The notes beneath the pieces were generated by a model, which made no database searches, was not told where the DNA came from, and saw only the letters and a list, made by a program, of their open reading frames with translations. From the NCBI RefSeq assembly GCF_900241005.1, contig NZ_OEST01000005.1, forward strand, positions 1 to 64,000: a stretch of 64,000 nucleotides of DNA. The letters are read 5' to 3'. Origin of the DNA: Bacteroides cutis (GTDB lineage Bacteria > Bacteroidota > Bacteroidia > Bacteroidales > Bacteroidaceae). Below are positions 44,560-54,449 of the stretch, piece after piece. Position 1 is the first letter of the stretch; the number at the start of each line of letters is the position of its first letter. A program made the position numbers and the translations under genes.

Positions 44560-47500
44560 TTACTTATTTTCATCCAACTCTTTCAACAGCTCTTCCACTG
44601 CTGTCTTCAATTGTGTGTCTTCTCCTTTGACGATAGCTTCAGGGTCATTGGCCACTTTGATATCCGGTTCCAATTGGGTGTTTTCCAGATAATTGCCATC
44701 AGGCAGACGATAACCTATCACCGGAATACCGAAAACAAGTGATGTGTCTTGTAAGCGTTCCCATGATACACTAGTCATGGTTCCTGGAACGGGCATACCT
44801 ACCAGCTTACCTAATTTCTGATGACTGTACACCCACGGTGTACCATGTGCGTTGGAATAATTGGCTTCGCACGTCAACATGATGGAAGGTTTGTTCCAAC
44901 GGCGACTGGGCATATCGCAGGCTTCACGTCCACGAACTACCTGCGTGAAATACTTTTTACCACTGAACAACACCTCTATATCTTCGTGTAGACGACCACC
45001 ACCGTTGAAACGAGTGTCAATAACGATACCCTCACGATTGTTGTATTTTCCTAAAATGTCCGAATAAACGGAACGGAAACTGTCATCGCCCATCGACTCG
45101 ATATGGACATAACCCAAACGACCGTTAGACCATTTATCCACATCGGCAGCACGTTGTTTCACCCAACGGGTATAGAGTAAATCGTTTAGTGTACCGTTAC
45201 TGATAGGGATTACCACTTCTTCCCAGCGTTCTTTGGTTTGTGGATTGTAAAGTGAGACGAGGGTTTTCTTCTTTGTCTTATTATTAAGTAAGGTATAATA
45301 GTCCATTTCGGGAGTGATTTCCGTACCATCAATTTTTTCGATTACCATACCCGGTTTTACTTCTGTATTAGCTCTGTCGAAAGGACCTTTCTCTATCACT
45401 TCCGAAATAAGCATACCTTTACCTATGTAATTCCAATCGAAGAGCAGTCCCAAGCTTGAAGTCGGTTCACTTTGTCCACTTGGATAATAGCGTCCTCCAG
45501 TGTGCGATACATTCAGTTCGCCCAACCATTCACTCAGTAGTTCGGCAAAGTCATAATTATTGTTGATGTGGGGTAGGAACTTACGATAAGCAGCACTCAT
45601 GGCATCCCAATCTACACCGTGCATATTGGTGTTGTAGAAACGTTTTTGCTGTTGTTTATACACATGGTCGAACATATACTCGCGTTCAGCTTCCAAGTTC
45701 ATCTTCACATTGGCACGATAAGTGATAGGTTTCAGGCTATTGGAGACCATATCCATCTTCTTCATGTTACTGCTACCCAGCAGGAAGAGATTCTTTCCCC
45801 CCTTATCCAGCTGCATAGAAGCCCATCCTGTGTCCATCTTGTGGAGTAATTTGGTGTCTTTTTTTCGAATATCCATCTTCCAGAGGTCATATCCCCCTTC
45901 AAAAGCTGCGAAATAGTAGAGGGTTTCACCGTCTTTGGAAATGATGGCATTACCCAGATCGGAAGAATTTGGAGTGAGACGTACAATGCGGTCTTCGATG
46001 TTCTTCAATTCTACAACGATCTCCTTTACTCTTGTTTCGGCATCATTATCTTCTTTTTTGTTTTCTTTCTTTTTATCTTTACTGTCAGCATCTTTCTTCT
46101 GTTCTTTTTCCAGTTCCTTACGCAGTTCGTAATCTTCTTTACTCAGGCTATATTTGTCGTAAGCATCTTGATTGAGGAATACCAACATGACGTCGTTTTG
46201 CGAACCCCATGACGCATGAGCGCGCATACCGTAACGCTCAGTGATGAAGAGAATGGCATTGCCGTCAAGTACGAAACGGGGAGAACCACTCATATATCCA
46301 CTATTCGTTAGATTGGCAATCTCACCTTTACCATCTGCACTGACAAGACCTATATCAGAGTATGGGTCGTGCTTGTTTCCTGTAAATTCAAGGGTAAACC
46401 ATTTGCCATCGGGTGACCAAGAATAGTCAAACCCACCACCGGTACTGTACCAGGTTGATCCGTCGGTAATTTGGCGCACTTTCTTGGTTTCCAGATTAAG
46501 TACCATCAATCGGTTACGGTCTTCAATAAATGCTAGTTCTTTACCATCAGGAGAGAATTGCGGATACGCACGCTCTATGGTAGCGGACGGTAGCAATATT
46601 TCTTCGTTGATAATAGTTGCATTGGGGAAATTGGGGTCTTCTTTCCGGGCGATTTTGGCTAAAATCAATTGCCAGTTACCATTACGCTCGCTGGCATATG
46701 CCAAAGTGCGATTATCCGGAGCAAAGGTAAGCCCGGCTTCACGTGCTGCAGTATGCGTGATTTGCTTGGTAGTGGTATAGTCTGTCGAAGTAACGAAAAC
46801 TTCACCACGAACGATGAAAGCGACCTGTTTGCCATCCGGAGAAATGGTAGCCGAAGTTGCTCTGTCCGAAAAGACCAGATTGACTGATTGGGGCTGGTCG
46901 TCGCGTATCATTTCTATCTGTACCTTTTGCGGGGCAGAACTGTTCTGCTGAGTATAAATCTCACCATTGTATCCATAACACAATGTTCCATTGTTACTCA
47001 TAGAAAGGAAACGTACCGGATGAGTCTTGAAGTCGGTTATCGCTTTTACCGATTGCGGTCGGTCGAGTGGAAAAGAATATACATTGAACGAACCGCCATC
47101 TCGTTCGCTCAAAAAGTAGATGGTTTGTCCGTCGGGAGCCAGTACCGGATTACGGTCTTCGCCGGCATGTTGGGTAAGGTTGATATGTTTCCCGCTTTGA
47201 ATATCGTACATCCATACGTCACGGGTGATGGACGATGTGTGATGTTTTCGCCATTCATCTTCGAAACCTTTACGATCTTGATAGAAGAAATGATTACCGG
47301 ATTTATCGAAGCAGACTGCTTCGGCAGGTGTACCCAGTATTTGCTCCGTTCGTCCGCCGGTTACAGGAACTTTGTAAAGTTCAGTCATGGCACCGGTGGG
47401 AAACAAGGCACTGCTTGCCGGATCTTGAATAGAGGCTGAAAACAATATGTATTTACCGTCTGGTGTAAAAGTGGAAGGAAGTTCACCTGCCGAATTGGTA

Positions 47501-47808
47501 GTCAGGCGTTGTGCCGTTCCTCCATTGGCAGACATTACGAATACATCGAAGTTGCCGTGCCTGTCGCTGGCAAAAGCGATCTGTTTACCATCGGGCGACC
47601 ATACAGGTGTACATTCGTATGAGTTTTGGGTTGTCAGTTGGATAGCTGTTCCGCCTTTTGCAGGCACTTTGTAAATATCTCCTTTGTAGCAAAAAACGAT
47701 TTCCGAACCGTCGGGTGAGATACGTACATCACGCATCCAGAGAGGAGTGGCGGCATGGCCGGTCATTACTGTGAGAAGTAATGTAATGGTTACGAGAAGT
47801 TTTTCCAT
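44560..47808 (-). CDS. Tricorn-like S41 protease with beta-propeller and PDZ domains
   Basis: This is a large exported protease of 1082 residues. A signal peptide (LLVTITLLLTVMTGHA) leads into WD40-like PD40/TolB beta-propeller repeats (LWMRDVRISPDGSEIVF, TPVWSPDGKQIAFASDRHGN and others, to about residue 560). A charged linker (EKEQKKDADSKDKK) follows, then a PDZ region (LGLLFDWNYIGKGMLISEVI) and the C-terminal S41 core (GIVIDTRFNGGGRL; the nucleophile serine is likely in NYSNAHG). By family it degrades oligopeptides in the periplasm. It starts 34 bases after the TerB/DnaJ gene and converges with DUF2721. Confidence 0.92.
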   Translation of the reverse strand: MEKLLVTITLLLTVMTGHAATPLWMRDVRISPDGSEIVFCYKGDIYKVPAKGGTAIQLTTQNSYECTPVWSPDGKQIAFASDRHGNFDVFVMSANGGTAQRLTTNSAGELPSTFTPDGKYILFSASIQDPASSALFPTGAMTELYKVPVTGGRTEQILGTPAEAVCFDKSGNHFFYQDRKGFEDEWRKHHTSSITRDVWMYDIQSGKHINLTQHAGEDRNPVLAPDGQTIYFLSERDGGSFNVYSFPLDRPQSVKAITDFKTHPVRFLSMSNNGTLCYGYNGEIYTQQNSSAPQKVQIEMIRDDQPQSVNLVFSDRATSATISPDGKQVAFIVRGEVFVTSTDYTTTKQITHTAAREAGLTFAPDNRTLAYASERNGNWQLILAKIARKEDPNFPNATIINEEILLPSATIERAYPQFSPDGKELAFIEDRNRLMVLNLETKKVRQITDGSTWYSTGGGFDYSWSPDGKWFTLEFTGNKHDPYSDIGLVSADGKGEIANLTNSGYMSGSPRFVLDGNAILFITERYGMRAHASWGSQNDVMLVFLNQDAYDKYSLSKEDYELRKELEKEQKKDADSKDKKKENKKEDNDAETRVKEIVVELKNIEDRIVRLTPNSSDLGNAIISKDGETLYYFAAFEGGYDLWKMDIRKKDTKLLHKMDTGWASMQLDKGGKNLFLLGSSNMKKMDMVSNSLKPITYRANVKMNLEAEREYMFDHVYKQQQKRFYNTNMHGVDWDAMSAAYRKFLPHINNNYDFAELLSEWLGELNVSHTGGRYYPSGQSEPTSSLGLLFDWNYIGKGMLISEVIEKGPFDRANTEVKPGMVIEKIDGTEITPEMDYYTLLNNKTKKKTLVSLYNPQTKERWEEVVIPISNGTLNDLLYTRWVKQRAADVDKWSNGRLGYVHIESMGDDSFRSVYSDILGKYNNREGIVIDTRFNGGGRLHEDIEVLFSGKKYFTQVVRGREACDMPSRRWNKPSIMLTCEANYSNAHGTPWVYSHQKLGKLVGMPVPGTMTSVSWERLQDTSLVFGIPVIGYRLPDGNYLENTQLEPDIKVANDPEAIVKGEDTQLKTAVEELLKELDENK

Positions 47809-47842
47809 AAATACTGATTGATATTGTTATTAATGGCTTTTA

Positions 47843-48616
47843 CTATTTCATACCTCTTGCTTTGTAGATTTGTTCTTTGGCATTGTTAATATTCTGGAAC
47901 TTTTCTTCGGCAGCCTTCTTTATATCTTCTCCTAATGTTGCCACTTTGTCGGGATGATGTTTCAAGGCTAAGCGGCGGTATGCGGCACGTACTTCGTCAT
48001 TGGTAGCAGTGGATTCTATTTCGAGCACTTTGTACGCTTCTTCAAGTGAGTTTCCACCCAGATTGAGCATGGAATTTACTTCGGCTGCCGAAAGCCCCAT
48101 ATATGTGGCTATTTCCTTTAGTGCTTCTATTTCTTTCAAGCAAACGTGACCGTCACTTTTGGCAATTTCTGCCAAGAAAACAAGCAATTGTAGACGTTCC
48201 TCGTATGTGAGGTTTACGGCAATTTGTTTTCCACAGTCACGAATGGTATTTTTAAAGGCAAGAGGATCTTGTTTTTCCATCTGTTTACTTTGCTCAAAAA
48301 GGTTGAGCAGTATCTGCTCACCTTCATTTACTGCTTCTTCACCGAAAGTGGTTCGCAGGAAACGGCGGACAAATTCCATTTCGCTGTGCATAATACGTCC
48401 GTCAGCCCTGATGATGTACGAAGCCATAACGAGCATAGAGAAAAGAAAGCTGTTACGTTGTCCGTAGTATCCTTTGGCCTGTTCGTCATTATAGCGATTA
48501 TAGTAGTTATTGTCACTGTTGTCAAAAAGCGAACCAAAGGCATAACCTGCCAATGCTCCCAGTGGACCTCCGGCCATGAAACCGATGATACCACCAATCC
48601 ATTTTGCTGCTCCCAT
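47843..48616 (-). CDS. TerB-like and DnaJ-domain protein (DjlA-like)
   Basis: This is a 257-residue protein. A glycine-rich N-terminal segment (WIGGIIGFMAGGPLGALAGYAFG) may anchor it in the membrane. A TerB-like helical domain (about residues 55-165, MASYIIRADGRIMHSEMEFV) follows, and the C-terminus is a J domain with the HPD motif in RRLALKHHPDKVATLG. This domain order matches DjlA, a membrane co-chaperone that stimulates DnaK. It lies just upstream of the Tricorn-like protease gene and may be on the same transcript. Confidence 0.92.
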   Translation of the reverse strand: MGAAKWIGGIIGFMAGGPLGALAGYAFGSLFDNSDNNYYNRYNDEQAKGYYGQRNSFLFSMLVMASYIIRADGRIMHSEMEFVRRFLRTTFGEEAVNEGEQILLNLFEQSKQMEKQDPLAFKNTIRDCGKQIAVNLTYEERLQLLVFLAEIAKSDGHVCLKEIEALKEIATYMGLSAAEVNSMLNLGGNSLEEAYKVLEIESTATNDEVRAAYRRLALKHHPDKVATLGEDIKKAAEEKFQNINNAKEQIYKARGMK

Positions 48617-48628
48617 AAATTTGTTTTT

Positions 48629-48644
48629 TACTTTTGCAAAAGTA
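48629..48644. promoter_or_regulatory. Palindrome of two head-to-head -7 boxes upstream of the DjlA-like gene
   Basis: TACTTTTGCAAAAGTA is a perfect 16-base palindrome. Each half is a TAnnTTTG box, one for each strand. The minus-strand half is placed 21 bases before the DjlA-like start. Confidence 0.5.
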
Positions 48645-48837
48645 ACTATTTCAGTTAAATTATAGAAAGACGGGACTGATAAAATCCTATATATATAATT
48701 TGTTTTAAGTAAACTTTACTGTCTTTTTCAAGTTACAAATAGTGGCAAATGTAATAGTGGAAATATTTTGTTTTTATCCGGTATAGAAAATCTGTCAGTT
48801 CCAATAAAGTGTTCTATAAAGCAGGGATGGATAAAAT

Positions 48838-48871
48838 AAAAAAGGAATCAAGTTTTCACTTAACTCCTTTT
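48838..48871 (-). terminator. Terminator of tRNA-Pro
   Basis: On the minus strand AAAAGGAGTTAAGT pairs with ACTTGATTCCTTTT (two G-T pairs, 14-base stem, loop GAAA) and continues in T residues. Confidence 0.85.
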
Positions 48872-48881
48872 ATTCAGCTTG

Positions 48882-48955
48882 TCGGGGCAACAAGATTCGA
48901 ACTTGCGACCACACGCCCCCCAGACGCGTACTCTACCGGGCTGAGCTATACCCCG
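48882..48955 (-). tRNA. tRNA-Pro(GGG)
   Basis: The 74-base cloverleaf on the minus strand folds completely: acceptor CGGGGTA with TGCCCCG and discriminator A, D-stem GCTC/GAGT, anticodon stem CGCGT/GCGTG, and T-arm GCAAG-TTCGAAT-CTTGT. The anticodon loop is CTGGGGG, giving anticodon GGG (proline). CCA is not encoded. It is flanked by a consensus promoter and a terminator, so it is transcribed alone. Confidence 0.95.
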
Positions 48956-48966
48956 AATTGCGGTTG

Positions 48967-48998
48967 CAAAAGTACGGCATTTATGGAAAACTTGCAAA
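48967..48998 (-). promoter_or_regulatory. Promoter of tRNA-Pro
   Basis: TACTTTTG (48967-48974, minus strand) lies 11 bases before the tRNA 5' end, and TTTG (48995-48998) is 20 bases further upstream, matching TTTG-N19-21-TAnnTTTG. Confidence 0.75.
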
Positions 48999-49019
48999 TT
49001 TTCTGGCTTCTTTTTTAGA

Positions 49020-49543
49020 ATGAAAAATAGACTGTGGTTGAAGAAAGTGTGATAATACTTTGTTTTATAGTGGATTTGTGAATGATTGAAGATAGAACTT
49101 TTTTATGTCGACTGACATTTTGTATTTTCAACCGTAACGAGAATTCTTTGTTTGTGGGTGGAAAGACAGTTAGCAGAAAACAAACGAATGAAATCTGATA
49201 AGTTTCTGTAAGATAGGTGAATATAAAAATATATACAATTCTGTAATCTGGAATGAAGCGTTTTTGAATGGACAAATGAGAGACGAACAGTGAAATATAT
49301 ACTTTTTTTTCAGTAGATGTATATGTCCGTTTGGTGGCATCTATATGTGGATCGCGAACCGTATATAGATGGGACACGTTACCTATATAGATAGCATGTG
49401 TTCCATCTATATGCACCACGTCTGAAGTAAGTTTATTCGTGGAAGAAAATGCTTTTCTTGTCCGTTCGGATAGTTAATACCTATATCTGAAAGTTGTATG
49501 TAAAGGGGCTGAGACTTTTTTTAGGAGAGTTTTAGAAAATAAG
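49020..49543. other. Gene-free gap with clustered CATCTATAT elements
   Basis: No convincing coding sequence is seen in 49020-49543 on either strand (frames here read as low-complexity). Variants of CATCTATAT/ATATAGATG occur at about 49339, 49363, 49383 and 49404, and ATATAGATGGGACAC (49363-49377) pairs with GTGTTCCATCTATAT (49398-49412) apart from one G-T pair. Function unknown; it may be a regulatory or noncoding RNA region. Confidence 0.5.
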
Positions 49544-49575
49544 TATGTCAGCAAAAAGGGGATTTTGCTGACATA
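49544..49575 (-). terminator. Perfect hairpin downstream of aroB
   Basis: TATGTCAGCAAAA at 49544-49556 pairs perfectly with 49563-49575, with a loop of six bases. It lies 29 bases past the aroB stop on the minus strand. A clear T tract follows only loosely, so terminator function is likely but not certain. Confidence 0.5.
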
Positions 49576-49603
49576 TTGAGAGTGGCAATAAAAAAGTGGA
49601 ATG

Positions 49604-50665
49604 TCATACCCCCATACATTCCCGATAGAAATCAAACATTTCGAAAATAGTGGCTTTATCTGTCGTCTGGTTGAGACAGATTTCACCGACTTCTTTCAGT
49701 AAAGTAAAGTTGATAATTCCGGCAGCGTTCTTTTTGTCATGTCCCATTAGCTCGTAAAGGCGATCGTACTGCTTGCAGTTAAAGACAAAACCACCATAGT
49801 TCTCGTTGACGAACTGAATGACTTGGCGCATTCTGTCTTTCGGGAAACCGACTTTTATATAGGAAAGATATAGTTCGCAAACAAGCCCCCATGCCACGGC
49901 ATAGCCATGTAACACGGGACGGTTCTCTGCCAACGCGAGACTTTCGAACGCGTGTCCTACGGTATGTCCTAAGTTCAGTGCTTTCCGAATGCCATGCTCT
50001 TGAGGGTCTTGTTCCACGATATCTTCTTTTACCCGGACAGAACGGCCTACCATTGTTTTAAGACCTACATAATCTATTTTTTCGGTATCAAAAGAAAGTA
50101 ATTCGGCAAGGTGTTCCGGAGTACTGATAAGGCCGTGTTTCAACATTTCGGCATATCCCGAAAAGAAGTTGTGCGCATCAAGGCTACGGAGGAATTCTGT
50201 TTCTAACAATACGCTGGTAGCAGGGGCGAAGACACCGATTTCATTCTTCAATCCGTTAAAGTTGATACCGGTTTTGCCACCTACCGAAGCATCGACCATG
50301 GCAAGCAGGGTGGTGGGAATATTAATGTAAGCAATTCCCCGCTTAAAAGTGGAGGCGGCAAAACCACCCAGGTCGGTTACCATGCCACCGCCCAGATTAA
50401 TAAGCAGAGAATGGCGTGTGGCGCCTTGCCCGCTCAGGGCTTGCCAAACGGAAGCCAACGTTTCCAGGTTTTTATGCAAGTCTTCTGCACCAATGATGAT
50501 TTCTGTGGCATTCTTTAAAACGGCAATGTCTTTCAGTTGTGGCAAGCACAAACGATGGGTATGTTCGTCAGTGAGAATGAAAAGCTTATCGTGGGGACAT
50601 TGTTCAATGGCAAGCGTCAGGCTGTTTCCCAGTCCTTCGCAGAGGATTACTTTTTGTTTACTCAT
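49604..50665 (-). CDS. aroB: 3-dehydroquinate synthase
   Basis: AroB makes 3-dehydroquinate from DAHP, the second step of the chorismate pathway, with NAD and a divalent metal. At 353 residues it has the standard length. Typical segments are INLGGGMVTDLGGFAASTFKRG (NAD-binding), IPTTLLAMVDASVGGKTGIN, LNLGHTVGHAFE with metal-binding histidines, and VLHGYAVAWGL. It is monocistronic, divergent from a small membrane protein gene. Confidence 0.96.
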   Translation of the reverse strand: MSKQKVILCEGLGNSLTLAIEQCPHDKLFILTDEHTHRLCLPQLKDIAVLKNATEIIIGAEDLHKNLETLASVWQALSGQGATRHSLLINLGGGMVTDLGGFAASTFKRGIAYINIPTTLLAMVDASVGGKTGINFNGLKNEIGVFAPATSVLLETEFLRSLDAHNFFSGYAEMLKHGLISTPEHLAELLSFDTEKIDYVGLKTMVGRSVRVKEDIVEQDPQEHGIRKALNLGHTVGHAFESLALAENRPVLHGYAVAWGLVCELYLSYIKVGFPKDRMRQVIQFVNENYGGFVFNCKQYDRLYELMGHDKKNAAGIINFTLLKEVGEICLNQTTDKATIFEMFDFYRECMGV

Positions 50666-50733
50666 TCTTGATTATGGATTACGGATTACAAATTATGGAA
50701 GGAAACAAGGGATTTCCTTCATTTATTGTGGTA

Positions 50734-50741
50734 CAAAGATA
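50734..50741 (-). promoter_or_regulatory. aroB: -7 box of aroB
   Basis: TATCTTTG on the minus strand, 68 bases before the aroB start. It overlaps a divergent promoter region with the plus-strand box at 50763. Confidence 0.55.
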
Positions 50742-50762
50742 GCTCTTTTGACAATAAAATGT

Positions 50763-50770
50763 TATCTTTG
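50763..50770 (+). promoter_or_regulatory. -7 box of the 136-residue membrane protein gene
   Basis: TATCTTTG on the plus strand, 86 bases before the ATG at 50857; its -33 region lies over the aroB promoter. Confidence 0.5.
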
Positions 50771-50856
50771 TCCACTGAAAATCTATGGATTTGTAAGATG
50801 TGGTTATTATCTGCATTTCATAATCGGTAATTTATAACTAGTAATTTGTAATTGAA

Positions 50857-51267
50857 TTGATGAGAGCTTTACTTCCTGCATATTGTCGCCCACTTGGATA
50901 TTTTGTGATTGCATTGGGTTTGTTTATTCCCTTCATCATGGCGATGATGGGTAAAGTGACTGATGCCAACCTGTTGTTTTATAAAGAATGTGCCAAACTT
51001 TTGATGATGATGGGAGCATTGATGATTTTGTTTGCTTTGACCAAATCCGAAAGTAAAGAAACGGAACAGATACGCAATAAAGCAACGCGGAACGCTATCT
51101 TTCTGACTGTACTTTTCGTTTTCGGTGGGATGCTCTACCGGGTGGCGCTGGGTGATCTTTTGACTGTAGACTCTTCTTCTTTCCTGATATTCCTCATATT
51201 GAACGTGCTTTGTCTGGAATTTGGTATAAAGAAAGCAACGATTGACGGCCTCTTTAAACGTAAATAA
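50857..51267 (+). CDS. Integral membrane protein of unknown function
   Basis: This is a 136-residue protein with four hydrophobic helices (GYFVIALGLFIPFIMAMMG, LLMMMGALMILFALT, AIFLTVLFVFGGMLYRVAL and FLIFLILNVLCLEFGI). A basic loop with KSESKETEQIRNKATR sits between the second and third. No family motif is recognised. It is transcribed divergently from aroB and precedes the large barrel genes by 275 bases, so it is probably monocistronic. Confidence 0.75.
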   Translation: MMRALLPAYCRPLGYFVIALGLFIPFIMAMMGKVTDANLLFYKECAKLLMMMGALMILFALTKSESKETEQIRNKATRNAIFLTVLFVFGGMLYRVALGDLLTVDSSSFLIFLILNVLCLEFGIKKATIDGLFKRK

Positions 51268-51507
51268 CGTAGATTTTAAGATCGCATCGTGTTATCCTTA
51301 TCTGAGTAGAAATCCGTTTAATTTATGCCTAAGAATTAAAATAACATCCCCAAATTCGCATTTGTCTTTTCAAAATAGTCCTTAGTAACATTTCAAGCTT
51401 CTGTTTTAATCTTCAATAGTTCACGATATCTGAACCTAAAAGGTAAATATGATGTATTTTGGAGATAATTGTGGTATATTTTAAACCTTATGTAAGAGAT
51501 TAGTGCC

Positions 51508-51515
51508 TATATTTG
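51508..51515 (+). promoter_or_regulatory. -7 box of the first barrel paralogue
   Basis: TATATTTG, 27 bases before the ATG at 51543. TTAAACCTT lies 18 bases further upstream (51481-51489) and recurs at 54441-54449 before the second paralogue. Confidence 0.55.
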
Positions 51516-51542
51516 TATCCGCAATATAAACACTAATACTAC

Positions 51543-54307
51543 ATGAAAAAACTTATAGCCGGGATGTTGTTATTACTTTTTACTCCCGGAATTGCTTTGG
51601 CGCAAAAGAACACAGTTGTTGTCTCGGGGAAGGTCATCGAGAAAGAGACAAAAGAGCCTATTGAAGCTGCTACGATTCAGCTGCTTGCTTTGCGCGATAG
51701 TTCGCAAGTGGCAGGAAATATCACCCAAGAGAAGGGTTATTTTACATTGCCCCTGTAAAGGCCGGAACCTACCTTCTTAAAGTTTCCTTTGTGGGATATA
51801 ACACTCATTTTCAGTCAGTAGCATTATCTGCTAAAGTACCGTCTAAGAATATCGGTGTCATAGCTTTGGCATCTGATGGAGTGTTGCTTGATGAGGCGCT
51901 TATCACAGCAGAAGCTCCTCCGGTAGTGGTGAAAGCCGATACGACAGAATATTCTGCGTCTGCCTATCGTGTTTCTGCAGGTGCTATGCTTGATGAACTG
52001 ATAAAGAAAATTCCCGGTGTGGAGATCGACGAGGAGGGAAAGATAAAGTTGAATGGTGAAGAAATAAAGAAAATCATGGTGAATGGTAAGGAGTTCTTTG
52101 GTGGAGACACGGAAATGTCGCTGAAAAACCTTCCGGCAGACGCTGTGAAGAAACTGAAAGCTTATAAAGAGAAGAGCGACCGCGAACGCCAGACAGGTAT
52201 TAAAGATGGAAATGAAACGGCGGTATTAGATCTGGTATTAAAAAAGAACAGTGGTTGGATGGGAAATGTGATTGCCGGATATGGTAGTAAAGATCGCTAT
52301 GAAGAGGGAGTCAATGTTAATCATTTCACGGATGAAGTTAATTTGTCTTTTATCGGTTCTGCCAATAATACCAATGGGAAAGGTTTCTCGGAACTTGGAG
52401 AAGCTGGACGGGACTTTGGTAGAGATCGTAGTTGGGGCGGCGGGCAACGTACTAACCAGAACGGTGGTCTTACGTATGCGCGCAAAGGGAAAAAGCTGGA
52501 TTTGCGAGGAAATGTCCGTTATCGGCATAATGAGGTAGATTCGGATACGGAATCATCTACAGAAACCTTTCTGGGAGAGGAATCTACTTTTTCTAATAAT
52601 AGGTCGAACAGCAAGAATGGTAGTCACGATTTGAAAGGAGACATGTACTTGGAATGGAAGGTAGACAGTTTGAATACAATTTCCGTAAGGTCGGCTTTGG
52701 GCTATCAGAAGAATGACTCTTGGGGCAACTATTGGAACAAGAACCGTGACAATGAACTGAAAGATATCAATGAAACAACTTCGCAAAATTATGGGGATAG
52801 CAGGAATTTTAATGTCAGTGGTTCATTCACTTACAATCACCGTTTCAAGAAACGGGGGCGTAACTTTCATGCCTCTGTAAACTTTGGTTATAGTGATAAC
52901 CAGCGGGATAATTTCAATGATTCTTATTCGCAGTTTTTTAAGCAGGACAGTATCTCGGACATTGAACGTAGGACGGCTGGTAACGGCGATAATCGTAATT
53001 GGGGAGTTTTTGCCATGTATTCAGAACCACTTTCCAAACATTATACACTCAGTCTCAGTTATAATTATTCCCATCAAAGCGGCTTGTCCCAATCATTGGT
53101 CTATGACAGTATCAACTACGATAATCGCTTTAATCTGGACTATAATAATGGATTGAGTTCGCGTGTGGAGAATTTTTATAACAACCATTATGTAAATCTT
53201 TCTATTCAAGGTAACCACCTTAAGCAAGGCGATAACTATAAGGGATTGTTGTATAATGCCGGAGTGGCCTTAAATCCGCGTACTACGGAGAGTAAGACAA
53301 CAATTGGTCCTAATGCTTTCAAGGATTTACCACGGCAATATGTAGTGAATTGGACGCCTACATTATGGTTGGAATATGTATTTTCTCAACGTGAGAGGCT
53401 ACGGCTCAATTACAGGGGGAATAGTGAAGCACCTAATATGTGGGACTTGCAGGAGGTGATTAATGTGACTGACCCGATGAACATGCGGTATGGTAATCCG
53501 AACCTGAAATCTTCGTTTACAAATAATGTGGATATCAACTATAATCGTTATTCGCCTAAGAGTATGCGAAGTATCTACATGAGTCTGTATTTCAGAAATA
53601 CAATGAATTCCGTAGCCGACCGTATGACTTATGACAAGGAAACAGGCGCGCGTACCTATCATAAGGTGAATGTGAACGGTAACTGGAATATCGGTTCATG
53701 GGGCTCTTTTTATATGCCGTTGAAAAACAAGAAGTTCAATATCGGAGTGAATATGGATTTCAACTATAGAGATCAGGTGAGTTATACTACTGTCAATCAA
53801 AAGGGGGAGGATTGGGAACTGAGTACTACACATAATTTTTCGACGGGTGAGACTTTACGTAGTAGTTATCGTAGTGACAAATTCGATGTGTCTTTGAAAG
53901 CAACTTTCCGGTATAACAGTATATATAATAGTAAACAGACCGACAGTAACCGCGAAACATTTGACTATACATTAGGTGGGGATACCAACATCCGGTTACC
54001 TTGGGATATAGAGATCTCTACAGATTTAAACTGGAGGATACGTGACGGATACAGCGGCAATGCTAACAAAGATGAACTGATGTGGAATGCGCAGATATCT
54101 AAGAAATTTCTGAAAAGGAAGCAGGCGATGGTACGTGTCAAAGTATATGACATCTTGCAACAGCAGAATAATCAGTATCGCTGGACAAGCGGTACAAATG
54201 TTACGGATATCCGTTTTAATACTTTGACCAGTTATTGCATGGTACATCTTGTCTATCGTTTCGACACTTTGGGAGGTAATAAGAGTGGTAACCGAAAAGA
54301 TAGATAG
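51543..54307 (+). pseudogene. Outer membrane beta-barrel (carboxypeptidase-regulatory-like/TonB-type), frameshifted
   Basis: This is the first of two tandem surface barrels. Signal peptide MKKLIAGMLLLLFTPGIALA is followed by a carboxypeptidase-regulatory-like domain. At the end of GYFTLP the frame breaks: CCCC at 51750-51753 should be CCCCC, as the paralogue reads GYFTLPKVKAG at this place and the -1 frame continues (VKAGTYLLKVSFVGYNTHF and the rest, through 54307). The joined product would be about 921 residues with a plug-like region (AGAMLDELIKKIPGVEIDEE) and a long barrel. Either the C run is phase-variable or the gene is dead. Reading-frame loss could also be a sequencing error. Confidence 0.85.
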
Positions 54308-54440
54308 TATTATTGTGAACAGTGACCGGTGATACTGCAGGAGTATGCTGGCTACAATGATTTTAGTATATAAAAAATGCAGATTGGTAGATGCTTTGGG
54401 AGGAATGGTCGATAATTAAGATATTTCAACATGTAAGGTA

Positions 54441-54449
54441 TTAAACCTT
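54441..54449 (+). promoter_or_regulatory. TTAAACCTT motif upstream of the second barrel paralogue
   Basis: TTAAACCTT followed by TTGTGTAGAAGTTTGTCA closely resembles the sequence at 51481-51506 (TTAAACCTTATGTAAGAG). It is 69 bases before the ATG. No convincing -7 box was found for this copy. Confidence 0.4.

Noticed and set aside
48882-48955. tRNA-Pro as an integration site of a mobile element
   Set aside because: No integrase is nearby and no duplicate of the tRNA 3' end was found in the flanks.
49015-49419. 134-codon minus-strand frame between tRNA-Pro and aroB
   Set aside because: The composition is low-complexity (Thr, Ile, Tyr, Ser), there is no ribosome site or domain, and the repeat cluster lies inside it; it is treated as noncoding.
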